From JADFRG01 sp048054495 (GTDB lineage Bacteria; Chloroflexota; Anaerolineae; Anaerolineales; E44-bin32), in NCBI GenBank assembly GCA_048054495.1, contig JBGMQN010000080.1:1-26274 (forward strand): a DNA stretch of 26,274 nt, given 5' to 3'. A program made the translations under genes and the position numbers. Positions within the stretch are counted from its first letter, which is position 1. Every line of letters begins with the position of its first letter. Below are positions 14,710 to 21,161 of this stretch, piece by piece. The notes under the pieces are model-generated. The model saw only the letters and a program-made list of their open reading frames with translations. It made no database searches and was not told where the DNA came from.

Positions 14710-15891
14710 ATGACCAAGACCGACTGGATCTCGGATGAGATCGCCGACCTTCGGACGACGGGGTTGTTTACCCAGATCCGCACTATTGAGTCCCCACAAG
14801 GAGCCTGGCTTGTGGTCGACGGCCAAAAGGTCCTCAATTTCTGTTCCAATAACTACTTGGGATTGGCCAATCACCCTCGCTTAGTGATGGCTGCCAAAAC
14901 CGCACTCGATCATTATGGTGTGGGACCCGCGGCCGTGCGCACGATCGCCGGCACGATGGACCTTCACCTCAAATTAGAGTCGCGTTTGGCAGCATTCAAG
15001 GGCGTGGAAGCCGCCCTCACGTTCCAATCGGGCTTCAATGCCAATCTAGCCGCAATTCCAGCGCTGGTAGGAAAAGGTGATGGGATCTATTCAGACGAGT
15101 TGAACCACGCCAGTATCATCGACGGGAGCCGGCTGTCCGGAGCAAAGATTGTCCGCTACCCACACACGGATGCTCAGGGGCTTCGGCAAGTCATCCAGGA
15201 GCACATGGGGGAGGATTTCAATCGCTCGCTCATAGTCACCGATGGGGTGTTCAGCATGGATGGCGACATCGCCCCGCTGGACGAGATATACGCCGTGGCC
15301 CATGAATTTGACTATCTGCTCATGGTTGACGACGCGCATGGCGAGGGGGTGCTTGGCAACGGTGGACGCGGGATCGTTGATCATTTTGACTTGCATGACA
15401 AAGTCGATATCGAAGTCGGTACGCTGTCGAAGGCCTTTGGCGTCGTCGGCGGCGCGGTCACCGGCAATCAGGTGATCATCGACTGGCTTCGGCAGCGCGG
15501 TCGTCCATTTCTATTCTCGTCAGCCATGACTGCCCCGGACGTTGCTGCCTGCCTGGCGGCTATCGACCTCCTGGAGGAGTCATCTGAACTCGTCGAGCAG
15601 CTCTGGGAGAACACGAAGTACTTTAAGGGGGAAATGGAGCAGCTGGGCTTCGACACCGGACTCAGTTCGACACCGATCGTTCCCATCATGCTGGGCGAGG
15701 CGCCGCTGGCTCAGACTTTCAGTCTCCGACTGTTCGAGGAGCAGGTCTTCGCAATGGCGATCGGCTTCCCAACCGTTCCGCGCGGCAAGGCCCGCATTCG
15801 AGTCATGAACTCGGCCGCCCACACTCGAAATGATCTCGATCAGGGGCTGGCGGCTTTCGAACGTGTTGGGAAGGAACTGGGAGTAATCTAG
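14710..15891 (+). CDS. kbl: Glycine C-acetyltransferase (2-amino-3-ketobutyrate CoA ligase)
   Basis: A 393-residue PLP enzyme of the alpha-oxoamine synthase family. Visible landmarks are FCSNNYLGLA (52-61), VRTIAGT, DELNHASIIDG, the DDAHGEGVLG region and the PLP-lysine motif GTLSKAFGVVGG with Lys241. The RTIAGT and KAFGVVGG wording favours KBL over 8-amino-7-oxononanoate synthase (BioF); the two families are close, so BioF or another amino-ketone synthase remains possible. KBL cleaves 2-amino-3-ketobutyrate with CoA to glycine and acetyl-CoA, the second step of threonine breakdown. No threonine dehydrogenase of the usual type is adjacent. GGGGGA lies 6 nt before the ATG. It is downstream of the M50 gene on the same strand. 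Confidence 0.87.
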   Translation: MTKTDWISDEIADLRTTGLFTQIRTIESPQGAWLVVDGQKVLNFCSNNYLGLANHPRLVMAAKTALDHYGVGPAAVRTIAGTMDLHLKLESRLAAFKGVEAALTFQSGFNANLAAIPALVGKGDGIYSDELNHASIIDGSRLSGAKIVRYPHTDAQGLRQVIQEHMGEDFNRSLIVTDGVFSMDGDIAPLDEIYAVAHEFDYLLMVDDAHGEGVLGNGGRGIVDHFDLHDKVDIEVGTLSKAFGVVGGAVTGNQVIIDWLRQRGRPFLFSSAMTAPDVAACLAAIDLLEESSELVEQLWENTKYFKGEMEQLGFDTGLSSTPIVPIMLGEAPLAQTFSLRLFEEQVFAMAIGFPTVPRGKARIRVMNSAAHTRNDLDQGLAAFERVGKELGVI

Positions 15892-15906
15892 ACGGGGAAA
15901 AGAGAT

Positions 15907-15962
15907 AGCCCTGGCTATGTTGTGATGTTCTACCGCGGGCGGTGATCGACGAGGCCAGGGCT
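15907..15962. terminator. Long-stem hairpin between convergent kbl and the small AmrS-linked gene
   Basis: AGCCCTGGC (15907-15915) pairs perfectly with GCCAGGGCT (15954-15962). The 38-base loop contains a smaller ACCG/CGGT hairpin. It lies 15 nt past the kbl stop. No T-run follows on the plus side, so it could be a terminator of weak type or an mRNA-end stabiliser. Confidence 0.4.
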
Positions 15963-16039
15963 CGGGGGATTATAGTGCAATCTGTGACATTGGTCACTAT
16001 CAGCGCAGAAGATGCAGAGCCGAGAACGAAACTGGGGGA

Positions 16040-16357
16040 TTAAAACTGAAACCGGGGTTGATGCCGTACGATCTTGCGTCTGTAATTAACGACAAATTCC
16101 TGGAGTCGACCCTCCAACTCCAGGAACTCCTCCGAAGACAATCCGTTCTCAAGCGCCTCGGGAGTGTCTGCCATAAATCCCATCAAGCGTAGTGGGTAGG
16201 GGCCATAGGCCGTGTGCCAGGCTTCGCACATGGGCAGGCCCAAGTTCTCCATGGCAGGTATGAACTCACCCAGCACGTAGCGAAAATATTCCTCCCGGTG
16301 CTCGGGAATCGGATCATAACTCAGTAGAACCTTCACGCTCTTGCCATTGACCTGCAC
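16040..16357 (-). CDS. Small hypothetical protein, possible dimeric alpha/beta barrel
   Basis: A 105-residue protein that I do not recognise by name. The pattern (VKVLLSYDP strand, REEYFRYV helix, LGLPMCEAWHTAYG, PLRLMGFMADTPEALENGL, a helical SSEEFLELEGRL) resembles a ferredoxin-like, NIPSNAP/ABM-type dimeric barrel; this is inference from pattern, not a domain hit. There is no export signal. The start is GTG at 16357; an in-frame GTG nine codons inside (VKVLLSY) is an alternative. It begins 11 nt after the stop of the AmrS gene on the same strand and is therefore probably co-expressed with it. Confidence 0.7.
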   Translation of the reverse strand: MQVNGKSVKVLLSYDPIPEHREEYFRYVLGEFIPAMENLGLPMCEAWHTAYGPYPLRLMGFMADTPEALENGLSSEEFLELEGRLQEFVVNYRRKIVRHQPRFQF

Positions 16358-16368
16358 GCGATTCTAAC

Positions 16369-17505
16369 CTATCGCACTGGGCGGGGCCGTCGAAGATACA
16401 GGTCTTCTGCGGTTCCCTTCCGAACAGTGCTGGCGTTTATTGGCCACACTCCCGGTATTTGACTTCCGCAAGTTGGGCAGCTTCCAGTATCCGTTAAATG
16501 GTAGGCGAGGATAACATATCCGGCTCGCTCAATCAGGCAGGTTCTGCATGTGGGGCAATAGGTGTTCTCATAGGTCTCCACCCTTCCGGGAAGATTTCCC
16601 GCGTATACGAAGTGCAGACCGGCCTCGAGACCAATCTCGACCGCCCGGATAAGGGTCCTGACAGAGGTATTGTCGGGATCGGTCATCTTGTAGTCTTGAT
16701 GGAAAGCAGTGACGTGCCACGGAATATCCGGAGAGATGGAAGCTATGAAGCGTGCGGCGTCCATGAGTTCGTCGGTACTGTCGTTGAATCCAGGGATTAC
16801 CAGCGTCACGACCTCCAGCCAAAAACCCATCTCATGGACCCGCTCCAGGCTGTCCAGCACGTTGTTGAGCACACCGCCCAATCGGCGATATTGCCTGTCC
16901 TGCATGCTCTTGAGATCGATTTTATAGCCCGTTACATAAGGTTTCAAGAATTCAAGCACTTGCGGAGTGGTGTTGCCGTTGGAGATGTAGAGAGAAGTCA
17001 GGCCCTGTGATTGCGCCTCCTTGAACACCTCTACCGACCACTCCGATGTGATCAGTGGCTCGTTATAGGAGGACCCAACCGCCTGGACCCCCATACGCAG
17101 GCCATACCTAATCAGTTCCTGTGCAGAGATGTGTCGCAATCCAGCGGCAGATATATCTGCCGCTGGATCTCGCATGGCCTGCGATGTCACCCAATTTTGG
17201 CAGTAGCCGCAATGAAAATCACAGCCCAGCATTCCGAAGGTCAGCGTGTCGGAGCCTGGATAAATATGAAAGAAGGGCTTCTTTTCGGTGGGATCACACT
17301 GAAGGGCGCCTACGTATCCCCAGGGGACTCGCAGACGCCCATTCTGGTTAAACCTTACTTGGCAGATGCCTCGCCGACCTTCCCGAATTAGGCATCGGTG
17401 GCCGCAAGCGTAACATCGGACCGCACCATCCTTCAAGGGCTCGTAGAGTTCTCCCTCGATCGTTAGTGGGTCAAGTAGATCTCCGAGGGTGCTGGTGGGC
17501 CGCAT
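16369..17505 (-). CDS. amrS: AmmeMemoRadiSam system radical SAM enzyme
   Basis: A 378-residue radical SAM protein. The CX3CX2C cluster is Cys95, Cys99 and Cys102 (GCDFHCGYCQNW). An N-terminal Cys set (31, 34, 38, 48) and a C-terminal rubredoxin-like set (317, 320, 323, 343, 346) are as expected for AmrS. Motifs YNEPLI, YISNGN and YKIDLKS follow the family order. Its usual partners are an AMMECR1-domain and a Memo-like protein; neither lies in this window, so the reaction catalysed here is unknown. The ATG at 17505 sits about 14 nt after a perfect TATAAT and has no Shine-Dalgarno sequence. It is transcribed divergently from mobA, only 41 bases away, and is followed by the small hypothetical gene. 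Confidence 0.93.
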   Translation of the reverse strand: MRPTSTLGDLLDPLTIEGELYEPLKDGAVRCYACGHRCLIREGRRGICQVRFNQNGRLRVPWGYVGALQCDPTEKKPFFHIYPGSDTLTFGMLGCDFHCGYCQNWVTSQAMRDPAADISAAGLRHISAQELIRYGLRMGVQAVGSSYNEPLITSEWSVEVFKEAQSQGLTSLYISNGNTTPQVLEFLKPYVTGYKIDLKSMQDRQYRRLGGVLNNVLDSLERVHEMGFWLEVVTLVIPGFNDSTDELMDAARFIASISPDIPWHVTAFHQDYKMTDPDNTSVRTLIRAVEIGLEAGLHFVYAGNLPGRVETYENTYCPTCRTCLIERAGYVILAYHLTDTGSCPTCGSQIPGVWPINASTVRKGTAEDLYLRRPRPVR

Positions 17506-17519
17506 CGCGAAGTTCGCGG

Positions 17520-17528
17520 ATTATATCA
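17520..17528 (-). promoter_or_regulatory. Extended -10 promoter of amrS
   Basis: Minus strand TGATATAAT, ending 14 nt before the ATG at 17505. The leader includes the self-complementary CGCGAACTTCGCG. It lies only 6 bases from the mobA -10 box that faces the other way. Confidence 0.6.
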
Positions 17529-17534
17529 CCCGGG

Positions 17535-17540
17535 TAAAAT
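17535..17540 (+). promoter_or_regulatory. -10 box of mobA (leaderless arrangement)
   Basis: TAAAAT with 6 bases before the ATG at 17547. No ribosome binding site fits. Any -35 contact would overlap the amrS leader, so the two promoters interlock. Confidence 0.5.
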
Positions 17541-17546
17541 CGGCCC

Positions 17547-18140
17547 ATGCTTACGATCGCGGTTCAAGCAGGCGGACGATCTAGCAGGATGGGACGCGAC
17601 AAGGCGCTGCTTCCGCTAAGGGGATTGCCGCTCATCGAACACGTGCTGCGGCGGGTGGAGGGCCTCGGAGATGAGGTCCTTATCACGACCAACCGACCGG
17701 AGGATTACGCCTTCCTTGGGATGCGACTGGTGGAGGACCGCCGTCCCGGAACGGGTGCGCTCCACGGCTTACTGACCGCTCTGGAGGCCGCGCGCGGCGC
17801 GCGCGTTCTGCTGGTGGGGTGTGATATGCCCTTCGTTAGCCGATCCCTACTTGAGCATATGCTGGCAATAGCGACGGATGCCGAAGTGGTTGTCCCCCGG
17901 CGTGGGGGGAAGCTTCAGCCGCTGCACGCGATCTACTCCAAGACCTGTGCCGAGCCTGTCAGCCAGGCATTGGAGGCCGGCGAGAAGCGCATGATCAGCT
18001 TCTTCCCGCGCATCCAGGCCAGGATCGTCGAGCAGGGTACGCTGGATCAATATGACCCGGATGGTCTGAGCTTCTTTAATGTGAACACGCCGGAGGAACT
18101 GGCGCAAGCGGAGCGGCTGCTCGGCGAAGTGGGGCTGTAA
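17547..18140 (+). CDS. mobA: Molybdenum cofactor guanylyltransferase
   Basis: A 197-residue nucleotidyltransferase of the MobA family. The nucleotide-binding signature GGRSSRMGRDKALLP (9-23) is complete, TGALHGLLTAL (73-83) follows, and CDMPF (92-96) carries the metal-binding Asp. QPLHAIYS and FFNVNTPEEL near the C-terminus are typical. The enzyme attaches GMP to molybdopterin, giving the guanine dinucleotide cofactor; MocA-type cytidylyltransferases are a less likely alternative. No molybdoenzyme or other moa/moe gene is in the window. It starts 6 nt behind TAAAAT with no ribosome site. Downstream there is no clear terminator before the scaffold gap. Confidence 0.93.
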   Translation: MLTIAVQAGGRSSRMGRDKALLPLRGLPLIEHVLRRVEGLGDEVLITTNRPEDYAFLGMRLVEDRRPGTGALHGLLTALEAARGARVLLVGCDMPFVSRSLLEHMLAIATDAEVVVPRRGGKLQPLHAIYSKTCAEPVSQALEAGEKRMISFFPRIQARIVEQGTLDQYDPDGLSFFNVNTPEELAQAERLLGEVGL

Positions 18141-18307
18141 GCCAGATCTGCAATTGATCCAATTTGGTCCACACTCCCCTTAAAAGCACAGGCAGACATC
18201 TAGATGAGGGGGACACCCAGACGTCTGACTGTGCGCGCTAGTATACCGATTCCAAATTTGACCGTCAAGACTCGCCAGATTGAAGGCCCGCCCACATTCG
18301 ACTCGAC
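18141..18307. other. Spacer before the scaffold gap
   Basis: Non-coding between mobA and the first lipoprotein gene. It holds two similar 9-mers, CAGACATCT (18193-18201) and CAGACGTCT (18218-18226), and the short inverted repeat TTGAC/GTCAA (18258-18268), which might be a regulator site. I see no terminator for mobA. Confidence 0.35.
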
Positions 18308-18320
18308 TGTTATACTCCCC

Positions 18321-18420
18321 NNNNNNNNNNNNNNNNNNNNNNNNNNNNNNNNNNNNNNNNNNNNNNNNNNNNNNNNNNNNNNNNNNNNNNNNNNNNNNNN
18401 NNNNNNNNNNNNNNNNNNNN
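18321..18420. other. Scaffold gap (100 Ns)
   Basis: An even 100 Ns, the placeholder size used by scaffolders when the gap length is unknown. It lies upstream of the first lipoprotein gene, so it affects only its promoter region. Confidence 0.98.
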
Positions 18421-18462
18421 CAAGACTCGCCAGATTGAAGGCCCGCCCACATTCGACTCGAC

Positions 18463-18471
18463 TGTTATACT
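18463..18471 (+). promoter_or_regulatory. Extended -10 promoter of the first SH3-type lipoprotein gene
   Basis: TGTTATACT; the same bases recur at 18308-18316 in the duplicated flank. It lies 36 nt before the ATG at 18508, which has AGGGG as ribosome site. CTCCCC/GGGGAG (18470-18475 with 18484-18489) and TTTT form a hairpin at the likely transcript start. Confidence 0.45.
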
Positions 18472-18507
18472 CCCCCGGATTCTGGGGAGTTTTGCATAGG
18501 GGTTGGC

Positions 18508-19353
18508 ATGAGCGTATCTCGCGCAGCTTTTATGTCGCTTGGAGGCTTGCTCGTTCTGACCGCCTGCGCGGTGCCCGCCCCGAGCGAGGTCGATCTGTTT
18601 GAAACAGCCGTGATGGACACGGTCGAGGCTCTGGCCAGTCTTCCCCCAATGACTTCAACAGCTACGCCGAGTCGAACGCCGGCGCCAACCCCCACCAGCA
18701 CGCTCGCCCCCACCACAACTCTCACGCCGACTCCCCTGCCCCCGATGGCCAGCGTATCGCAGGCGACCAATTGTCGGACGGGGCCCGGCTCCGCATATCC
18801 CTTCGTATTGTCAATCCAGCCGGAACGGGTGGTCGAAGTGACGGCCAAGAGTTCCGTGGATGACTACTGGTACATCACCAATCCCGATCAGGCGGACGAG
18901 AATTGCTGGCTTTGGGGAGAATATGCCACGGTCGAGGGCGATGTAAGCACCTTGCCCGTGCTTACTCCGGAACCTACTCCCGTCCCGAAGATCGACTTCA
19001 TCCTGTACCAGAACAGTTTTATGAGTTGCGGTTCTTTGCATGTTTCCTTCACGGTTATCAATAACAGCCGTACAACCTTCAAAACCGCGAAGATCCATGT
19101 TCAGGACCTTAACTATCCCGATGACATCCACGGTCCGGCGGTCGACCGGCACCCGTTCGCTCCCAGCCCCTCGTTCTGCCCGCCTGGACACAGTAACTTC
19201 TTCCCGCCCGGAGCGGTTGCCTATCTTGTCGTACCGATCAGTCCCGTTCGCGCGGGGAACGATGCTCTGGCGACAATCAAGCTGTGTACGGAGGACTGGG
19301 GCGGGGGAGATTGTGTTGCCAAATTGGCCTATTTTAAGCTTCCTGGCAACTGA
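18508..19353 (+). CDS. SH3-domain lipoprotein with a Cys-rich C-terminal domain
   Basis: A 281-residue predicted lipoprotein. A short signal peptide ends in a lipobox (LTAC, Cys20). A Pro/Thr/Ser linker (about 50-76) leads to a bacterial SH3-like domain (about 79-148) with NCRTGPG and DYWYITNPDQ, ending in CWLWGEYATV; its Cys pair could form a disulfide. After another short Pro linker comes a domain of about 120 residues with several Cys, shaped like a beta-sandwich (SFTVINNS, KTAKIHVQDL), which I do not recognise. It should be lipid-anchored outside the membrane. SH3b domains usually bind cell-wall or protein ligands; the ligand is unknown. A paralogue follows 64 bases later. Confidence 0.82.
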   Translation: MSVSRAAFMSLGGLLVLTACAVPAPSEVDLFETAVMDTVEALASLPPMTSTATPSRTPAPTPTSTLAPTTTLTPTPLPPMASVSQATNCRTGPGSAYPFVLSIQPERVVEVTAKSSVDDYWYITNPDQADENCWLWGEYATVEGDVSTLPVLTPEPTPVPKIDFILYQNSFMSCGSLHVSFTVINNSRTTFKTAKIHVQDLNYPDDIHGPAVDRHPFAPSPSFCPPGHSNFFPPGAVAYLVVPISPVRAGNDALATIKLCTEDWGGGDCVAKLAYFKLPGN

Positions 19354-19417
19354 GATCGTGAATCGCCAGAGGTTTTTCGCTAATGGATAGAGTAGACTTC
19401 TTGCGATCCATCGAGCG

Positions 19418-19981
19418 ATGTCAATAGTTCAGAAACATCTTGGGATAGCAGTCATCACGCTCGTGGCGAGCGCCCTGGCGTGCAACCTTGCGACGACCAA
19501 CCCAACCGAAGTGCCATCTGGGCTGGCAGAGACGGCCATCGCAGGCACCGTGGAGGCGCGGGTGGCAGAGACCGAGGTCACTGAAGTGGATACACCGAAA
19601 CCAGCGGATACGGCCGTCCCGGAGGAGTCCGCGACCACCCCTGCTCCGCAGGCCACTGCGACCCTGGCGGACACTGCGACACCATCCGTTCCTATGGTGA
19701 GCGTCTCGCTCGACACCAATTGCCGCACGGGGCCAGGGAGATCCTACGATTTCCTTGGCGCACTGCTGGTTGGCGAAACGGAGGAAGTCGTGGCGCTAAG
19801 CACCGTCCCCGACTACTGGTACATCACAAATCCCGATCAGCCGGGGAAGTTCTGCTATCTCTGGGGAAGGTATGCAACGGTAGTTGGGAACACCGATACG
19901 CTACCTCAGTTCACGCCGCTGCCCAGCCCGACCGCAACCAATACACCGACGCCGACCTATACTCCTTCCCCCACACCCTAG
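19418..19981 (+). CDS. SH3-domain lipoprotein, shorter paralogue of its upstream neighbour
   Basis: 187 residues. The signal peptide ends in a lipobox (ALAC, Cys22), followed by an Ala/Thr/Glu-rich and Pro/Thr-rich linker (about 30-88) and an SH3-like domain (about 90-160) with NCRTGPG and DYWYITNPDQ, then CYLWGRYATV, near-identical to the neighbour in the core. Instead of the neighbour's C-terminal domain it ends in a Pro/Thr repeat tail, which looks like a linker with nothing after it. Either the domain was lost or the tail is functional. It is probably membrane-anchored and extracytoplasmic, and may be co-transcribed with the upstream copy. Ribosome site weak. Confidence 0.8.
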   Translation: MSIVQKHLGIAVITLVASALACNLATTNPTEVPSGLAETAIAGTVEARVAETEVTEVDTPKPADTAVPEESATTPAPQATATLADTATPSVPMVSVSLDTNCRTGPGRSYDFLGALLVGETEEVVALSTVPDYWYITNPDQPGKFCYLWGRYATVVGNTDTLPQFTPLPSPTATNTPTPTYTPSPTP

Positions 19982-20047
19982 GCTCTCCACAATCGTAGGC
20001 TCGGAGGCTCTCCAAGCTTGCCCTCTCCAGCCGGACCTGCGCCCCGA

Positions 20048-20467
20048 TCACGCCAGGCTGGCCAGGTACTCATCGATGAGTTTGGGCACCTCGCTCTCTG
20101 TTTGGTAGGCTCTCACCACCAGACCCGGCGAATCGTTCCCCAGGATCATCTTGGAGACCGTGACCCCCTCCCGGTAGCAGCACAGCACTGGCCTGCTGAG
20201 CCGCAGTGCGTAGGCGATCTCATATCCGACGCCGTGTGAAGGCGTGCTGACTTCTGCGATTAAGGCCTCGCAACCTTCGATCCAGCGAATATCGCGCGCA
20301 TAGATCTCGTCCGCCGCAGTTACTTTTTCGAGCTCCATCACACCGGGATCCGCAAGGTGAGCGGTCGGAATTTCGTGTCCCGCACCTTCGAGGTGCCGCA
20401 CGATGATCCCGTAGATTCCTTCATCTTGCCGGCCTCCCGTCAATGAGCATGCGAAATAAAGATTCAT
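20048..20467 (-). CDS. DNPH1/Rcl-like 2'-deoxynucleoside 5'-phosphate N-hydrolase
   Basis: A 139-residue protein of the nucleoside 2-deoxyribosyltransferase superfamily. It starts with YFACSLTGGR (4-13) and contains DIRWIEGCEALIAEVSTPS (59-77) and HGVGYEIAYAL (78-88), where Glu83 would be the catalytic glutamate. The GGR and SxGVGYE wording fits the Rcl/DNPH1 branch, which cleaves the glycosidic bond of deoxynucleoside monophosphates for nucleotide pool cleaning, better than the transferases. The ATG at 20467 has a long GGGAGG-type ribosome site. It is transcribed divergently from the GAF gene (58 bases between) and converges on the second lipoprotein gene. Confidence 0.8.
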   Translation of the reverse strand: MNLYFACSLTGGRQDEGIYGIIVRHLEGAGHEIPTAHLADPGVMELEKVTAADEIYARDIRWIEGCEALIAEVSTPSHGVGYEIAYALRLSRPVLCCYREGVTVSKMILGNDSPGLVVRAYQTESEVPKLIDEYLASLA

Positions 20468-20484
20468 GCCTCGACCTCCCTTGA

Positions 20485-20490
20485 ATTTTA
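20485..20490 (-). promoter_or_regulatory. Possible -10 box of the DNPH1-like gene
   Basis: Minus strand TAAAAT, 17 nt before the ATG at 20467. There is no clear -35. Confidence 0.3.
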
Positions 20491-20507
20491 TCCGCTGACC
20501 GGACTCA

Positions 20508-20516
20508 TGCTATTAT
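20508..20516 (+). promoter_or_regulatory. Extended -10 promoter of the GAF gene
   Basis: TGCTATTAT, a TATTAT box with TGn extension, 9 bases before the ATG at 20526. No ribosome binding site separates them, so a very short leader is expected. Confidence 0.45.
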
Positions 20517-20525
20517 GCAATTGGC

Positions 20526-21161
20526 ATGGAAACTCGCGACCCGCTGCGCTTCCTTCAATTGGAAGTGGCCCGCCTGACAGACGAAAACCGCGATCTGAAG
20601 GACGAACTTCAAGTTCTGCGTTCGTCGGTGCGGGCGCTGGGCACCCTGCAGGAAATCATTCAGCGCATCACCCCCACGACGGATGTGCTTGTGCTCCTGG
20701 ACGACCTGCTGGCCTCTGCCGTGGCGGTTGTCGGCGCAAGCGACGGTTCTCTTCTGCTGCTGGACGAAGATACCGATGAACTGGTGTTCGCCGTGGTTCA
20801 CGGCGAAGCACGTGAGCGGCTCTCAGGCTACCGCTTGCCGCCCGGCAAGGGGATCGCCGGCTGGGTGACGGAGAATAAGCGGCCGCTGTTTCTTACCAAC
20901 GTGCGGTCTGATTCACGTTTCTATCCCAAGATCGACGAAGCCTTTGGATTTCACACGCGCTCGCTGGCTGCCGTGCCGCTGCTGGACGGCGATCGCGTGC
21001 TGGGCGCGCTGGAGGCCATCACTAAGAATTATGACCGTGAGTTCACGGACGTGGATCACGACCTGCTGATGATCGTGGGCCACTTGGCGAGCGTTGCCTT
21101 GAGTAGAGCCGAAGCTTATGCTAAAGCAGCAGAAGAAGCAGAAGCGGCCGCGCAGGCCTAG
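20526..21161 (+). CDS. GAF domain protein with N-terminal coiled coil
   Basis: 211 residues. An N-terminal heptad-rich helix (about 8-45, LQLEVARLTDENRDLKDELQ) probably dimerises the protein. A GAF domain follows (about 50-190) with GSLLLLDEDTDEL, LPPGKGIAGWV, FYPKIDEAFGFHTRSLAAVPL and VLGALEAI. The end is an Ala/Glu-rich helix that stops where a kinase or output domain often begins, so it is a stand-alone sensor or partner rather than a kinase. The ligand is unknown. Its stop codon shares the palindrome CTAG (21158-21161) with the stop of pheT on the other strand, so the two genes overlap by four bases and leave no space for a terminator. Confidence 0.88.
   Translation: METRDPLRFLQLEVARLTDENRDLKDELQVLRSSVRALGTLQEIIQRITPTTDVLVLLDDLLASAVAVVGASDGSLLLLDEDTDELVFAVVHGEARERLSGYRLPPGKGIAGWVTENKRPLFLTNVRSDSRFYPKIDEAFGFHTRSLAAVPLLDGDRVLGALEAITKNYDREFTDVDHDLLMIVGHLASVALSRAEAYAKAAEEAEAAAQA

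Larger units (their letters stand above)
18266..18475. repeat. Exact 55-base duplication flanking the 100-N gap (assembly artefact)
   Basis: Bases 18266-18320 and 18421-18475 are identical over all 55 positions, and the 100 Ns lie exactly between them. Fifty-five is a common k-mer length in short-read assemblers, so the two contigs probably overlap by one k-mer and the scaffolder placed Ns instead of merging. If so, one copy and all Ns should be removed, and no DNA is missing. Confidence 0.85.

Noticed and set aside
18321..18420. A genuine unsequenced region that could hide a gene
   Set aside because: The 55-base identity of both edges makes an unmerged overlap far more likely.
18470..18493. 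Intrinsic terminator CTCCCC/GGGGAG-TTTT before the first lipoprotein gene
   Set aside because: It begins at the -10 box of the likely promoter, so only part of the stem would be transcribed; the T-run is only four bases. It could end readthrough from mobA, but this cannot be judged beside the gap.
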